A stretch of DNA of 64,000 nt from Cynocephalus volans (Eukaryota > Chordata > Mammalia > Dermoptera > Cynocephalidae): contig NC_084460.1 in the NCBI RefSeq assembly GCF_027409185.1, positions 64,368,501-64,432,500 of the forward strand. Direction: 5' to 3'. Under the pieces are notes generated by a model. It was not told where the DNA came from. It searched no databases and saw only the letters and a program-made list of their open reading frames with translations. Within the stretch, counting starts at the first letter, position 1. Each line of letters opens with the position of its first letter. A program made the position numbers and the translations under genes. Below are positions 11,762-24,234 of the stretch, in pieces.

Positions 11762-12380
11762 TGTTGTGAGGCTGCCACATGGAAAAGGAACCAGAACACC
11801 CAATTGAGAATTTAAAAGGGGGTCTTTATTGGCTGGCCGGCAACTGTCCCTCCAAGAAAGTCTCAGAAGAGAGCAGCCCTGACTTGAAGTTTAGAGGGTT
11901 TTTTAAAAGGCACATTTTTACATTAGTCACATAGTTAAAATTATCAAATAGTCACACACTTATAGTTATCATATAGTTACACGCATACACACATACCCTC
12001 CTGGCATGAGGAGGGGTTCTGGGGAGGCCTAGCGCAAACAGAAGTTGAAACAAGCCAGTTAATTGCTCAGTGGTGTGAGGAGGGGGTTTGGGAAGGCCTA
12101 GTGCAAGCTGATAACAGAAGCTGAAACAAGCCAGTTAATCGCTCAGGGGCAGCTTGGGTGGGGAACAGCAAACAAAATTCAAATTTCTCTAAGTTCAGGT
12201 TAATATTTAGCTTTTAACTTCTATCAAGGGGGCTGAAGAGCTGAGGGGGATTTTCAAACAACAATATTTTCTAAGCAATTCAAACACTATTTAAACTTAG
12301 TCAATCTACCTTGTCACACAGCAAGCAGTTTCACAGAAGCGAATTTTGTATGTTATGAAAGTGGGGGTCACCCTATCTCT
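11762..12380 (-). repeat. 5' LTR of the provirus
   Basis: This LTR of about 619 bp sits next to the primer binding site, which makes it the 5' LTR on the minus strand. It has the same duplicated U3 block as the left copy (about 12000-12145). It differs by small indels near 12260 and 12300 and by scattered substitutions. It would have driven transcription leftwards. No transcription evidence can be read from sequence alone. Confidence 0.92.
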
Positions 12381-12384
12381 ACAT
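12381..12384. repeat. Provirus target site duplication, right copy
   Basis: The bases acat directly follow the right LTR, which ends ctatctct at 12380, and match 761-764. The terminal base of this LTR differs from the other copy (T for A), so the canonical terminal dinucleotide has decayed here. Confidence 0.7.
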
Positions 12385-12720
12385 ACAAACAGTGTTGGCA
12401 GGGCATTATTTTCAAAATTAAAATTTTTAAAAAATTTCCCAAGTCCCCTTAAGCAGCAATCATGAGGAAACTGATGCAAAGCAAAGTTACATTTATATGC
12501 AGGCATAACTCTGGATGGTTTTAATTAGCTTGGTAAAGGTTAATAGTTTGTACTCTGAAGTATTTTTTAAAAGGTCCCTCTTGTTCCACATCTACAAGAC
12601 CTTTTTCTACAGATTATTCAAATTATAGCTTCATAATATTGCTTGATTAACTGCACAGAGAGAAGGATGTCATGTCTGAGCTTGTTTTAATCCCATCAAG
12701 AGAGACATAGCTTTCACTCC
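12385..12720. other. Non-coding, no recognised element
   Basis: This is unique-looking AT-rich sequence between the provirus flank and an L2-like block. I see no gene or repeat in it. Confidence 0.5.
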
Positions 12721-12724
12721 TCCT

Positions 12725-12960
12725 TGCCTTTCCAGTCTTATTTCCTCCTGGAGAATTCCCTGCCCCTCCTCTTTCTCCACCTATTGATATTCTGCTGGTT
12801 TTTCAAGGTTCATCTCAAATACTTCCTCTTGGGTGAAGCATCTCTGGTCCCCGCCCATGCCCTCATCAGTGTGAATGCCTCTTTGCTCTATGTGTGCCCT
12901 TTTACACCAGGAGGGAGGGACATCTTATCCCTGTTTTCCACTGGTCTCAGCTTACTAGCT
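12725..12960 (+). repeat. L2-like ancient LINE fragment
   Basis: The block ttcaaggttcatctcaaatacttcctcttgggtgaagcatctctgg and its pyrimidine-rich surroundings resemble the L2 3' region found across mammals. The 150-codon open frame crossing it (12724-13176) is therefore unlikely to be a gene. The family call is by memory only. Confidence 0.5.
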
Positions 12961-13101
12961 TTTCTTAAGGAGACATTTATGAAATGTTTGAAAAATAGAT
13001 TTACAGCTGCCAGGTCACAGAACAGTCCGAAGACCATGAATAAAAATGGGCTGCGAGGAGTGAGTCTGCCTTGCAGATTCCCAATCACAAGAGAGCACAG
13101 G

Positions 13102-13495
13102 TGTTGGGAAGATAGAATAGTTTGGCCAGGGGCCCCGCCTCAGGGCAGGTTGGGGGTGGTGCAGCATTCTTTGTAAGCAAGTTGCGTGTGGGTGGAGTTA
13201 GTGCACATGCACAGCGCCATGGTTTTGGCTGGTGTCTGCCTCAGGCCTAGGCCTCCAGTGTCCATGTGCTCTCCAACCTATGGCTTCCAAGGACCTGTTT
13301 GCCAGTTACCTAGCTCACAGACCTGCGTGTGAAGGGTCTGTGACCCAGCCTGGTGTGTGTGGGGTCTGGCGACGCAGCCTGGCATGTCTAAAGAGAAGGG
13401 TTTGTGACCCAGTCTGGACAATGGGCTTCAGGGAAGGTCTGTGAGCTCCAGACCCAGCCCTAGCTGGACAACTGGCATAGTTGTGTAGCTTTACA
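13102..13495 (+). repeat. ERV LTR, 5' type, with primer site after it
   Basis: The sequence starts tgttgggaag and ends ttaca, about 394 bp, and is followed two bases later by a tRNA-Trp-like primer binding site. The same family recurs at 63326, with long shared blocks (for example gatagaatagtttggccagg and ccagacccagccctagct). The recurrence, terminal TG...CA and adjacent primer site together support an LTR. No second LTR or clear internal genes follow, so the rest of the element is missing or unrecognisable. The 70-codon open frame at 13232-13444 is LTR sequence. Confidence 0.7.
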
Positions 13496-13497
13496 AT

Positions 13498-13515
13498 TGG
13501 TGACCTCGGCAGAAT
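13498..13515 (+). promoter_or_regulatory. tRNA-Trp-like retroviral primer binding site
   Basis: The bases tggtgacctcggcagaat differ at only a few positions from the complement of the tRNA-Trp 3' end (TGGTGACCCCGACGTGAT, recalled). It is separated from the LTR end at 13495 by two bases, as expected for a retroviral primer site. This fixes the element's orientation as plus. Confidence 0.55.
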
Positions 13516-14810
13516 TCCAACATTAGCCTAGCGCCACAACAGGAAACGTGCACAGAGATGACTTGACTTTTGCTGCATGTATGTGAGGAGGGGTGCGCGT
13601 GCGTGGGTGTGTAGAATTTTTTAAATCACCTCTTTGTTCAGACATTGTGAAGCTTGTCTAGGTGGTGGCACCACTGGTGTGGATTAGAGTTGCCCAGGGA
13701 TAGAGCTCATGTTGCTAAAAGTTCGTGCCGACTGGAGTCTGTGGTCGGCATATTCAATTTTTGCTCTAATTCACCTCTGTGGGGGAACTGTTTCTAAGAA
13801 TGTCCCTGAAAACAGCATTGTGGTCTGGAAATGATTTTTTTAAAGTTACAGAGATCACAGTTGAACATATGAGTAATTAGTTCATTTATGGACGGTTTAA
13901 TGAGGTCTTAGCTCATTTATTTCACAAACACATTGTGCTATGTCGATCTTTAAAAAGTACTGGCTCTCATCATTGTACAGTTCTTATCTGCTCAAAGATC
14001 CTCGATTGGAGTGAATTGGTGTTTTGTATACCTAGAATGTGTAAAGGATGCGGTGTTAGAAAGTCAAGCTTATCTGTGGCCCTCAGGACCTTAGAAGGAG
14101 GCTCAGGGTAATTAATTGAAAACCCTGAGATGTGGAGCCAGACTGAAGACAGTTCAGCCTGGTGGCTAAATGTGCAGTTTCTAGACTCAGACTTACTTGC
14201 TGGCATACAGCCTTAAGCGAATTATACAATTTTGCTGAGCCATACCTGTTGTTAGTGGACAAAGTCCCTATCAGATTGTTAGTCACTGCCTTCTACAGCC
14301 CCTTCAAGATCCAGCGCAGAGGGCTCGCTGCCTGCGTGGGTGGAGCAGCCCAGACCCTCCTCCTATCCACAGCCAGCATCTGTTTCAATTGCTTCCTGCC
14401 CACCTGTTGTTAAATATTTGAATATCATTCCTGTGAGTTCCCTTGTATGAAAAATGATGTAATAATAAGCACTATAATGGGAACTGGTGAGTTGGTAGAT
14501 TGGTGCATTGTGCTCACCACACCAGCTGTCACTGCAAATAGTTCAGGGTGAGGGGCAGGTGGATGCAGGAGGAAAAGGCTGATCTCCTGGTGCCTGAGGA
14601 CAACCCAGCTCTCAACTCGGAAGTGGAGTGGCACCATCGAGGGGGCACTTTGGAGATGGGGGGATATAGGATTGTCACAATAATTGAGAGATCCTAATTG
14701 CCTTGAGTGGGCGAGGTGGCCCTGGCCACAGTCTCTTTCCTGCCCTCCTCCCTGCAGCCTCACCACTAGTAATTCCCACCCCCTTCCCACACCTTTGAAA
14801 ACATCATTCC
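13516..14810. other. Non-coding, no recognised gene
   Basis: The first part could be decayed internal sequence of the ERV at 13102, but no gag or pol motif is visible. A weak MIR-like stretch may lie near 14150-14230 (ctagactcagacttac). The opposite-strand frames at 14083-14286 and 14425-14790 have no domain signature. Confidence 0.45.
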
Positions 14811-14814
14811 TAGT

Positions 14815-15016
14815 TACTAGAGGTGGGAAAGGGGGAGGGGCAGGGGGTTAGGGAGTAACTGAGTAAGGGACACAAAGAATATTATGATTTATAAGGATGA
14901 ATTTGCTAATAATATTGATTTGATCATCACATACTGTACACAAATACTGAGTCAACTCTGTACTCCATAAATTGAAGCATAATCAATTATGTTTCAATTT
15001 TTAAAAAATCAGTTGC
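14815..15016 (+). repeat. L1 3' end fragment
   Basis: A G-rich stretch (about 14820-14870) is followed by a segment ending tgtactccataaattgaagcataatcaattatg and then A-rich sequence. This is the layout of mammalian L1 3'UTR ends. The (AAAG)n microsatellite next to it probably grew from the poly-A tail. Confidence 0.55.
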
Positions 15017-15019
15017 AAA

Positions 15020-15095
<76 letters not shown>

Positions 15096-15098
15096 AAA
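15017..15098 (+). repeat. (AAAG)n microsatellite
   Basis: About 20 near-perfect AAAG units follow the A-rich end of an L1 fragment. It is likely to be length-polymorphic. Confidence 0.97.
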
Positions 15099-16080
15099 CA
15101 GCATTCTTATTATATCCTCCTCAAATTATCGAATGTGGATGTGCTGTATCTACATCTTGGGACTCTGACTTATACAGTCTTGTTCAAAACTTTACCAAAA
15201 GCTGTTCACTGTTTTGGAAAATCATGTGGAATGTAAGTTACTGATCAGTCCCACACCCTCTGTCAGTCCACATGGACAGCAGTCACTGCAGGTCCAGGTG
15301 CAGAGTCCAAAGCCAGTCCTGTTCTCTAGCCTGTCACACATTTGCATAGTGAAATGCATGCCCTTTTATTATACATGACTTCTCTTTTGTTTCTCCTTTT
15401 TACTGTAGTAGGTTGTTGCATTAATGTTTTTTGAAAATTATGTTTATAAGTAGATTGTTATAGTGCAATGGGGCATCATAAGACATCGACACAAAAAGGA
15501 GACACAGAGCCCAAATGCTTGAGAAACAGGAACCTATCTCACATGCCAGCATGAGCAACAGCTCCCCCATGGGACACAGGCTGTGCAGCCTCCATTGTGC
15601 AGACCGTCGTGACACAGCACAGTGGCAACAGCGCCCTTGACTCTCCTCCACGCCAGGGACTTGCTCTGTGTGTTTTTCCTCGCTCGGTGCTGTGCTCGCC
15701 ACCCTGGATTTGTTGTCTGATGTATGAAAACACCTGTCCTCACTACCTCTGGAGCGCCAGTAAAAATCAATATGACAACGAAAGGATTACAGTTGTGTGG
15801 CGCTTTCACTGCCTACAAAGTGTTTTTCCCTTCATCCTTTCATTGCATCCCGTGGCCCTAGGAAGTGGGCATCTTATACTCATTCCCACATGAGTCCACT
15901 GAGGTTTAAGGATGTGTAAGACATAAGTGTGCCACTCCCTGAGCTTCTGGGATGAGCAAGTGTCAAAATCAATAGCATTTCCAATATTACGTTACATGAC
16001 TCTCTTTACAGACTGTGAAGAAAGGGGATGGCCCCGCTGCCTGTGCACACCTGCAGTGTACATCGCCAACTTAAAATTTA
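15099..16080. other. Non-coding, with a possible MIR
   Basis: The stretch at about 15805-15905 (catcctttcattgcatcccg...ccactgaggtttaagg) is MIR-like on the plus strand. Overlapping frames at 15421-15893 occur on both strands and look like chance. Nothing else is recognisable. Confidence 0.4.
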
Positions 16081-16325
16081 TAATGTGACAATACACATCG
16101 CATACAAATGTTTTATATATTTGAAAATAAATATTTAAAATACATTTACATATTTATAAATATTAGTTATATTTATAATTTTGATCTGTAATATAATTAT
16201 ATATAACTAATATATAATCTATATAGTATATTACATATTTATGTAATATTTTTACTTAATATATAGTAATACATTAAACTATTATAGTACGTACTATATT
16301 CTATGTTATATATATATATATTATG
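16080..16325. repeat. AT-rich low-complexity tract
   Basis: Almost pure A/T with TATA, ATAT and TTTA runs, ending in a short (TA)n run at about 16309-16321. There is no coding content. Confidence 0.85.
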
Positions 16326-18120
16326 AATATCCCCACATCTTTGGTTCACAGTCAGCAGCAGCTGTGTGGTCTGGACAATGCTCTAAGTGCAGCCCTGAGT
16401 TAGGGGCTCCATGTCCCTGTCGGTCTCTGGAACTTCGGTGTCTCCAGCCTGGTGTGGAGATGCCAGGAGGAGCCACAGGTCTGGGGACCCAGCAGAAGCT
16501 GCTGCTGACTGTGTGCACTGGGAGCGTGCATGGGCAGGCCAGGCAGAAGGCCAGGAGTTGGGGGTGAGCTCCATATTCCACAAGGGATGGGAATGCCCAG
16601 GGCTGGCCAGCACTGCAGCCTTCAGGGTCACAGGCCAGGATTCAGGAGCTCAGCTTCTCCCTACAGAGGAGAGTGGGCATAGGCCAGGCACAGACACATT
16701 CCTGCCTCCCCTGCTGGTGGACTGGAATCCCCTAATCTTTAGCTGGACCCTGCATGTGTGGGCTCTGGGCCTGGGGGCTGCAGACCCACAGGTTATGGAT
16801 CCTGCATCTGGTCCAGCTGCAGCAAGGGGGCTGCTGGTCCGGAAGTAGGAAGCATGCCTTCTGGAACTCTTGGGCCTGCTCATCTCCAGCCTTGCCCCAA
16901 ACTTGCTCACACCTCCTGTCCCAGGAAACATCTGAGAAAGTGCATGATATGGTTATGTTCCTGGGAACCTTCTGGAAAGGAACTCAAAGAATCTGCATCT
17001 GGTGCGAGGTTGGAATAGAGATGACCTCTGATGACCTCAAGAATGTCAATATTCTTTGGTTTGAGAATGTTCTGGAGGTCTGAAGTGCCAGCAGAGAATA
17101 TTGCTTAGGTATGGGCTTCTCAGAAAGCAGGATCTGTGGCAGAGTCTCATGGGCTCCTAGTTTCAGGAGCTCAGCTCTGGGGGGGCAAGGCAGGAAGGAG
17201 GGAGTCCTGTCAATACAGGTGCAGCATTGGGCTGGACCATTCTCACAGAAGCAATGGAAATTTTGTTTCATGATAGAGAGGAACAAGACTTTCCCTGCCA
17301 GCTCTCACCTTCCATTGAACTAAGGTTGGGGGCAAGTTCAATCTGCCTACTCTGAGAAGATCCTCTAGGGTGCTGAATGGCCCAGTGGCCTCCCATGCCG
17401 TGGCATCAACAGGGAGGTCCCACAGCAGCAGCTGTGAGGTGTGGGCACAAGATACCCTTCATGGGCCACGGAGGCTTGTGAGAAACCATTGTTCGTGCTG
17501 TTCCTAGTGGCCTGGACAGAGGACCACAAGGGCCCAAAGTATCTGAAGTGTATACAGAGGATCCTGATACAAACAGCGAGGAGAGGGTAACTTTCACTAG
17601 CGTGGACACACGTTCCTCAGATTGAGTGTCCTCAGTCAACATGTGAAAGCTTTCTCTCTGCTGGTGTGGAAGTGAACCAAGACTACCTGGCAAGAACAGG
17701 CAGAGGCTGTTTATTCAGAGCTTGCTAGAGCAAGGGAGTTGCCACTGTCACAGAGTTTGGCAGGGACTCACAGGTGGTCAGAGGAGTTGGAGAGCTTCAC
17801 AGTGGGGAAGGAAGGGTCCAGGTGGCCCTGGTGGAGGCTGGCTCCAGTGGCTCACTAGAAAACAAGCCACCTGTGCGACTGGTTGGAGGGCACGTTTGGC
17901 CTTCTCTGGTTGGTCTTAAGTTGGAAATGAGGGCAAAAATTAGGGAAGGTGTCAGGTATGAATCAGGTCCTGACTTTCTGGGGCTGATTGCCACAGGAGT
18001 TACTGTTTGGCCTCCTGACTGTGGCCAGAGAGAATGGTCTGACTCCACACAAGTCTGGCTTGGAGCAGGCTGGCTTCTTGGGCTGGCACCTGTGAACTGT
18101 GGCTCAGAGTCCTGTTTTTG
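16326..18120. other. GC-richer non-coding block
   Basis: This block has moderate GC and several overlapping open frames on both strands (16411-16848, 16754-17083, 17774-18145, 17797-18171). None shows a domain, a conserved motif or clear splice structure. It may be an unrecognised old LTR or L1 5'UTR. I assign no gene. Confidence 0.4.
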
Positions 18121-18122
18121 TA

Positions 18123-18372
18123 CAGGTTGGGTATCCCTTATCTGAAATGCTTGGGACCAGAAGTATTTCATATTTTGAGTGGTTGTTGTTTTTTTTTTTT
18201 TTCAGGTTTTGGAATTTGCAGAAAACATAGTGGTTGAGCATAATTAATTCAAAAATCTGAAATGCAAAATGCTTCAATGAGTCTTTCCTTTGAACATCAT
18301 GTCAGCGTTCAAAAAATTTCAGATTTTGGAGCCTTTTGGATTTCAAATTTTTGGATTAAGGATACTCAATCT
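18123..18372 (+). mobile_element. Tigger-like DNA transposon fossil (MITE)
   Basis: Imperfect terminal inverted repeats are visible: caggttgggtatcccttatc at the left and the complement of ggattaaggatactcaatct at the right. TA dinucleotides flank both ends (18121-18122 and 18373-18374), as expected for Tc1/mariner insertion. The sequence resembles a common non-autonomous mammalian Tigger family. It carries no transposase. Confidence 0.7.
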
Positions 18373-18374
18373 TA

Positions 18375-20500
18375 ACCTTAACCATAAAGTTAAGGATACT
18401 TAACCTTATCGTCTGGCCATTGTCTCTTCGTAAATTCAGTCTCTCCCTGGGGTCCACTGATGGACACTGTAGCGAGACAACATGACCCCACCACTCCCAG
18501 GAGCGAGGTGCGTTGCATTCACATGGCTGTGTGTCTGTCCGTCTCTGCCCAGATGGTTGAACTTAGGAGGAAAACATCTGTCCTGACATGTTTTGTAATA
18601 GACACATCCCCACCCATCAAAACATTTCTATCCCCCAACAGGTCTTAAGTGTTCCCAAGTGGATCTGTGTGCGCTCCCACACGTGCGCGTGTGTATACTC
18701 CCACTTCCAGCATATCAACACTACACACGTGCAGTAAGTTGGGCCCAGCACATTATGATTGTTTTTCTTTGACACAATTGCTGATGGAGACCCTGTGACC
18801 ATGAAGTACTAAGATTCTCTTCTTCCTACTGGCTGGTCTCTACTGTAATCTCTCCTTTATGCTTTCTAAAAAATGAATTATTTGCCAAAGGCCTGAGTCA
18901 GGTTTAGAAGATTTCAGAAGCAAATACCTGACAGACCAGAACAACCCAAATTCCACTTGTGGAGAAGGGAGGCAGGTGCGGCTCTGGGATACGAATGCCT
19001 CCTTTTCCTTGGGCTGGCACCCCCAGGCCACAATGAGCTGTGACAGGAGCAGACATGGTGCCCTTGCTTCAGGACATTCCCCGACAATAAGACCCACTCC
19101 AGCCAATTCGACAAGAGACTCCAATGGAAACAGGAGACCTGCACCTTTCAATGCTAGGGCCTCCGTAGTATTCCCATGAACCTTGAGGGATGTTTTATCA
19201 TCTATGACTACCTGTGTTTTCAGGTTCCCAGTTCCAGGGCATGGGCCGATTTAGTGGCAACGAAGCTATGGGGTCAGCTAATGATGTCTTTCATTATGGT
19301 TCTGATCCTAATTATTACAGAATTCAACATTTTTACCCTGCTTTTTAAATGAAATGTAACTAATTTAGTGTGCTACTTTGAATTTTCGTGTGCCTGAGTT
19401 GGATTTCACTTCCAGGTGTTGAGTGCCAAGTGTGTACATTGGTGAGACACATGGGTTTGCCTTTTTTGGCACAGGGCTGCCCCAATTTATCAATTTCCCC
19501 ACTGTCTCCAACATGCAGTTACTGCAGTATGAAGTCTAATGGAGAAATGTTTATCATTTAATTAAAGTAGGAGCTATTATAATTCTTCCTCCAAATGTTT
19601 GGTGGTAGCTATTCCAAAATGATAGCCATTATCAAAAATTATCATAACTCATTTACTTTTTAGCAGATGCTTAATTAAGACTTTCATGAACTATTACGAG
19701 ACTTAACCAGGAGAAGTCTATGTTCACTCAAATTAGTTTTACAACATTACAAGCTAGAATGACTTTGCGCAAAATTGATATAGCATTTCAAAAGCTCTAA
19801 TTAAAAGGAGAAAAATTAGAATATTTATCCCTACCTGCAGTAGTCTTATGTAGTCAGGGTAATTCTCCATAGATTAAAAAAACGATCAAGAGTAACAAGG
19901 AAAGTGCTGGAAAATCACTAGATCTCATAAAGACTAAAATTGGAAAATTTGCCTAAATTGACATTTGATGAAGTGCAGAATAGAAATTGGTTTGGATAGT
20001 GCTTTCCATTCCAAATAAGAAAAACCGTATCAGAGGAAACTGATATATGGTACCAAACAGATCTATTTCCTAGCAGCACAACTCTTCATGAGTCTTGAAC
20101 ACATGCCTTCTCCGTGGGGCCGGAAACTGATGGAAGCCCTGAAGCTAAGGCCGGGAGCAGGGCAGACTGCAGTTCCACTCTTTTGCTAGGGGCTAAATCC
20201 ATCAGAAAACAAATCAGAGTCCATGTACATCTCCATTACAATACATCTGTTTGTCAAGTAGAAACAGTGACAAGGAGAACATGGTGGTTCAGGCTATTAC
20301 CAATAATACACACAAGAAATTAATCCAGCAAATTACCTCCTAAGTCCTTGCTCTGAGCATCAACTGTATCAGGTGACCTAGCAGTTACAAAAAGCGCAAC
20401 ATCTGAGCCTGGTTTCCAGCCTTTAGTCTTGCTGGGAAAACAAGGCTTCCTATATTAAAGCTCAACCTAGAAGTAAAGTAGCAAAGAAATTTTACTTCAG
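18375..20500. other. Non-coding, no recognised gene
   Basis: A small degenerate duplication (ttaaccttaaccataaagttaaggatacttaacctt) lies at 18373-18408. The rest is unremarkable AT-rich DNA. Frames at 18840-19179 overlap on both strands and have no domain. Confidence 0.4.
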
Positions 20501-20504
20501 TTAA

Positions 20505-20660
20505 TACGTGTTGAGTGTCTCCTAAGCACTCAGCATTTTATATAGGTTACTAATCTAATCCTTATCAAAATCCTGCCAGGGCTATTATTATTCCAAATCT
20601 TAGATATGGAAACTGAGGCTCGATGTATTTCAGTAACCAATCCACGCACACAGTGTAATC
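20505..20660 (+). repeat. MIR SINE
   Basis: The stretch includes tgttgagtgtctcctaagcactcagcattttat, attattattcc and gatatggaaactgaggctc, which follow the order of the MIR consensus core and tail. It is an ancient mammalian element. Confidence 0.75.
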
Positions 20661-23600
20661 CATAGCCAGGTGCTCAGAGTGTCCTTGGTGGTAGCTTACA
20701 TGTGCTGCTCTCAGAGAGGGCTGGGATTATTATAACTATGTCTGGATCACAGATCTTGCAAGTTAGAAGGGACCCCACATCCAAGAAGTTCTCATGTTAT
20801 ACCTATGATTATCTCACAACCATTACTATTATTAATAACGAAGGTATTGGTGACACTTATACAGGGAATTGATAAAAACAGGCTCCATCTGTTGCTGTCT
20901 AGAGATTGACTTTAGATATAAAGACACAAAGAGGTTAAAAGTAAAAGATCAGAAGACGTTCCACACAAATGGGAACCAAAAGAGAGCTGGGCAGTGATCC
21001 ACAGGGAAAGATTCTTTTAAAGGTTGGGATTGAGAAACTCGTTCATTACATGGAGGGAAAAATGAAGCTGTATCCTCAATTTTGTCATGTCAAATGTGAA
21101 CTTTGGCTAGATTAAACATTCAAATGTAAAAGCTAAGATTATAAAGCTAATAGAAGAAAATGTAGATGTTTGAGATCTAGGAATGGGAAAGGAATTTTTT
21201 TTACCAAAACCCCAAGAGTATAAATTATCAAGAAAAACACTGATGGATATAAAATAATAATAATTACCATTCCTGTTCACTAAGGGCACAATAAACACAA
21301 CTAATAGACACCTGGAATTCTGGAGTGCAATTCTTCCAATGTCTAGGAAATGCAAGGGATTTGCATCCAGAATATTCAAGAAACTCCTGCAGGTCAGCAA
21401 GAAAAGAAGAAAACCTTACAAAATACAAGAAAATGGCATGAATGGGCAAATCTCAGAAGGAGGGCCTCAAAGGCAGGAAGGTATATGAACACCTGCTCAA
21501 ACTCACCGGTGAGCAGAGAAATGCAAAATAAAACAGGGAGATAACACGTTACGCCATTGGAATGGCAAAAAATGGCACAGTGGATGTACTGGGTGTGGGG
21601 AGAGTGCAGGGAGGTGGAACCTCTCGTATTGCCGTGGTAGGTGTTCTGGAAGCCACCTGGCACTACAGGATGGGGTTAAGTAATTCTGCTTTTCTTCGTA
21701 AACCTCAGACATATTCCATGTCGTTCCACGGGGTGACATTTCCATGGCTGCTCATCAGGATGTTGTCTGTTATATCAGGGGTGTCACAGCTAGGGGAGCT
21801 GTATTTGTTGGGGTAAAGGTGTAAGACTGGAGGTGGGCTGCACTCACGGGCTCAGCCAATGCCGATCCTTCACTTTTGCTCTTCTACCACCTAACAACGG
21901 CCTCATCCATAGGATGAAGTCGGTTCTCCACGACCACAGCACACAGCCCCTGGGAAGAAGGACAGGAGAATGGGAAGACGGGTTCTCTGTAAAGGCCTGG
22001 CCTTTGCTTCCACAGTGTTTTACGTTTTGAAAACACTGAAAAGATGAACCACATTGGCCAGTACGTAGTTATATGGCCATGACCAGCTGCAAGTTAAAAC
22101 TGAAAGGAGGAAGAGAGAATACATATTGGGACAATTCATTTCTGCCACTGGAATAGATGAGTAAAACGTGGTCAGCACAAACAATGACATGCAGACAGCA
22201 GCTGAAGTCCACAACTAGATGCAAAAACAGCAAAATGTATACATCTTAAAAATAGGCTCTTAGGAATGGGAAATGAAATGAAACAGCACAGCCCTGTTTG
22301 TGCAAATACGCACAAAAACCACAAAGAACAATATTGCATATCTTAATGGAAACAGGCATATTCCAATACACACATGAAGCCCGTGGAGAGGACACATACT
22401 CCAGGCAGCCACGTGGGAGGCGCGTGGAGACACCAGGAAGAACACTCACACAACAAGGGGATCCGAGGGCCCCAGACAGCCTGTGTGGCACACTGAGATG
22501 CAGGATTGCCACAGGTCTCTGTAGCCGAGGTCAAAAGAGAAAAGAAAAACAATGAAAAGTGAAGCAGAACAGACATCAGGGCCAAAGGGGGGTTTTAAGC
22601 AATCCAAATACGAAGGTGGGGTGCTAGCCGCTGATTTTCCTCTTCTTCCTGTCCCAGCGTGTGCTGGTGCATCACTGTTTGTGCCCCACAGTCACTGGTC
22701 TGTCACCGCTGCAATCAGAGTGAATTTTAAACACAGAACACAGCAAATCATGCTTCTATGTTTTACATTTTGGAAACAATGGAAAGAAGACTCCTCTGCA
22801 AGTGACTGAAAAACAGTTGTTTTATGTTTTGATGACTGGGACATAACTGCATTTCAGAGATGAAAATAAGAGAGAAAATTGAACAATTGCATAATGACAG
22901 TAAATTCAAATGCAAAATAGTGGGTATCTAATTTTCTAAAGGGCAAAAATAGAGAACAGTTCTTTCATCCTCCCACATATTCATTCAAAGAACATTTTCC
23001 TGCCTATAATCTCTTTGCATATTTTTTAGTGGATTAGTTCCAATGGGTGTGTTCAGCGATATTTGTATACTGGGCAAATATTTGTGCTCAGCAGCATGAT
23101 TAACTGAATTTATTTAAATGCTCTTATTGACAACAGGATTCTGTATACCTGTGAAACACTTTGAGAGTACTGGCCTGAGTTACTGCATACCTGCCTAGAC
23201 ACAGAGAGCACGCTACTGAGCTGATGAATTTAGACACAGAATCAGGATTTAAGGTAATCTTGACAAGCTGGTACCTGTCGGGAAGACATTCCCAGGATCC
23301 ATGTCAGGGTCTGGGAAGAGCAGCTGCCAAGGTTGGGAGGAGGAGACGTGGCTGGATCACGTCCATTGGGGGAGTGCGGGCTGGGGACGCAGGGATGGCT
23401 GTGGTCACCATGAGTCAGGGCCACAGGAGCTGATGAACCTGAGAATCAGTCCAGGATGGGGAAGACAAACACCCGCTCTCTTAGGAGTGATCCACCATGT
23501 CCTGCACACTTCATGGAGGAGTAGACAGACTTCGGTGGTCTTTTTCAGAAGAATATGGATGTTTATGGCACTCAGGAGACTCTGACACACAGCAGTCTTC

Positions 23601-24230
23601 AAATATTGTCTCTTTGTGCTGGGAGCACAGAGTTGAATTTGTGCAGGTTAAAGGTATACGTGTGGAAGCCCGGCATGAAGTCCTGTGTATTCCATCACTA
23701 CAGTCTCCCACGGTAGATCCTTCTTGTCTGGCTTCATAGACCAAGAAGCCAAAGCTCAGAGAGATGAGCTGGTTACTGAGAGTCAACATTTAATCCCAGG
23801 TGGGTCCGACCCCGCCGTCTCTGTACCTTCCTGTTCCAAATCTCAGCGACACATTCTAGTAAGAGAAGGCATCAAGAAAATGTTTTATTTTTTCTTGCCT
23901 TTGGGGATTGACATCTGATTCAAGGATGTCACTTTTAAGGGCTGTTTGATTATAAAACCAAAGCAACCCTGTCACTTTGAACTTCAGCTTTCCATTTCCA
24001 TTATTTTCCTCTGCCTGGTATCTTCACATCCTAAAATAACTAGTGGAATGGGCTTGGGCCTCCCCAGAGGTTGCCTCCAGGGGCCGGTTGCAGGTGTCTC
24101 CCCCAGGCCGGCCCAGGCTGGCCTGGAACCCTGACAGGGTCAGCCAGGGAAGCCCAACTCCAGGGGCAGTGAACCGAGATCTTTCGTCTTTAGACTCCAG
24201 ATGTAGTTGCACTGCACTCCTGAGGTAACA
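20661..24230. other. Non-coding, no recognised gene
   Basis: Short frames occur on both strands, but none shows a motif or homology I know. Nothing that I can support as an exon is visible. Confidence 0.4.
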
Positions 24231-24234
24231 GTGC

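Larger units (their letters stand above)
765..12380 (-). mobile_element. Gammaretrovirus-like endogenous provirus, defective, interrupted by an L1
   Basis: Two near-identical LTRs (765-1369 and 11762-12380) bound an internal region read on the minus strand in the order primer site, gag, pol, env remnant, polypurine tract. The flanks carry a 4-bp direct repeat, acat, at 761-764 and 12381-12384, a duplication length typical of gammaretroviruses. The primer site matches the 3' end of tRNA-Thr, and the capsid, RNase H and integrase remnants resemble the gammaretroviral class. Without the inserted L1 the provirus is only about 6.1 kb, shorter than the usual 8-9 kb. Nucleocapsid, protease, most of RT and most of the envelope surface subunit appear deleted. 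All genes carry stops or frameshifts, so it is a fossil with no intact gene. Confidence 0.93.
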
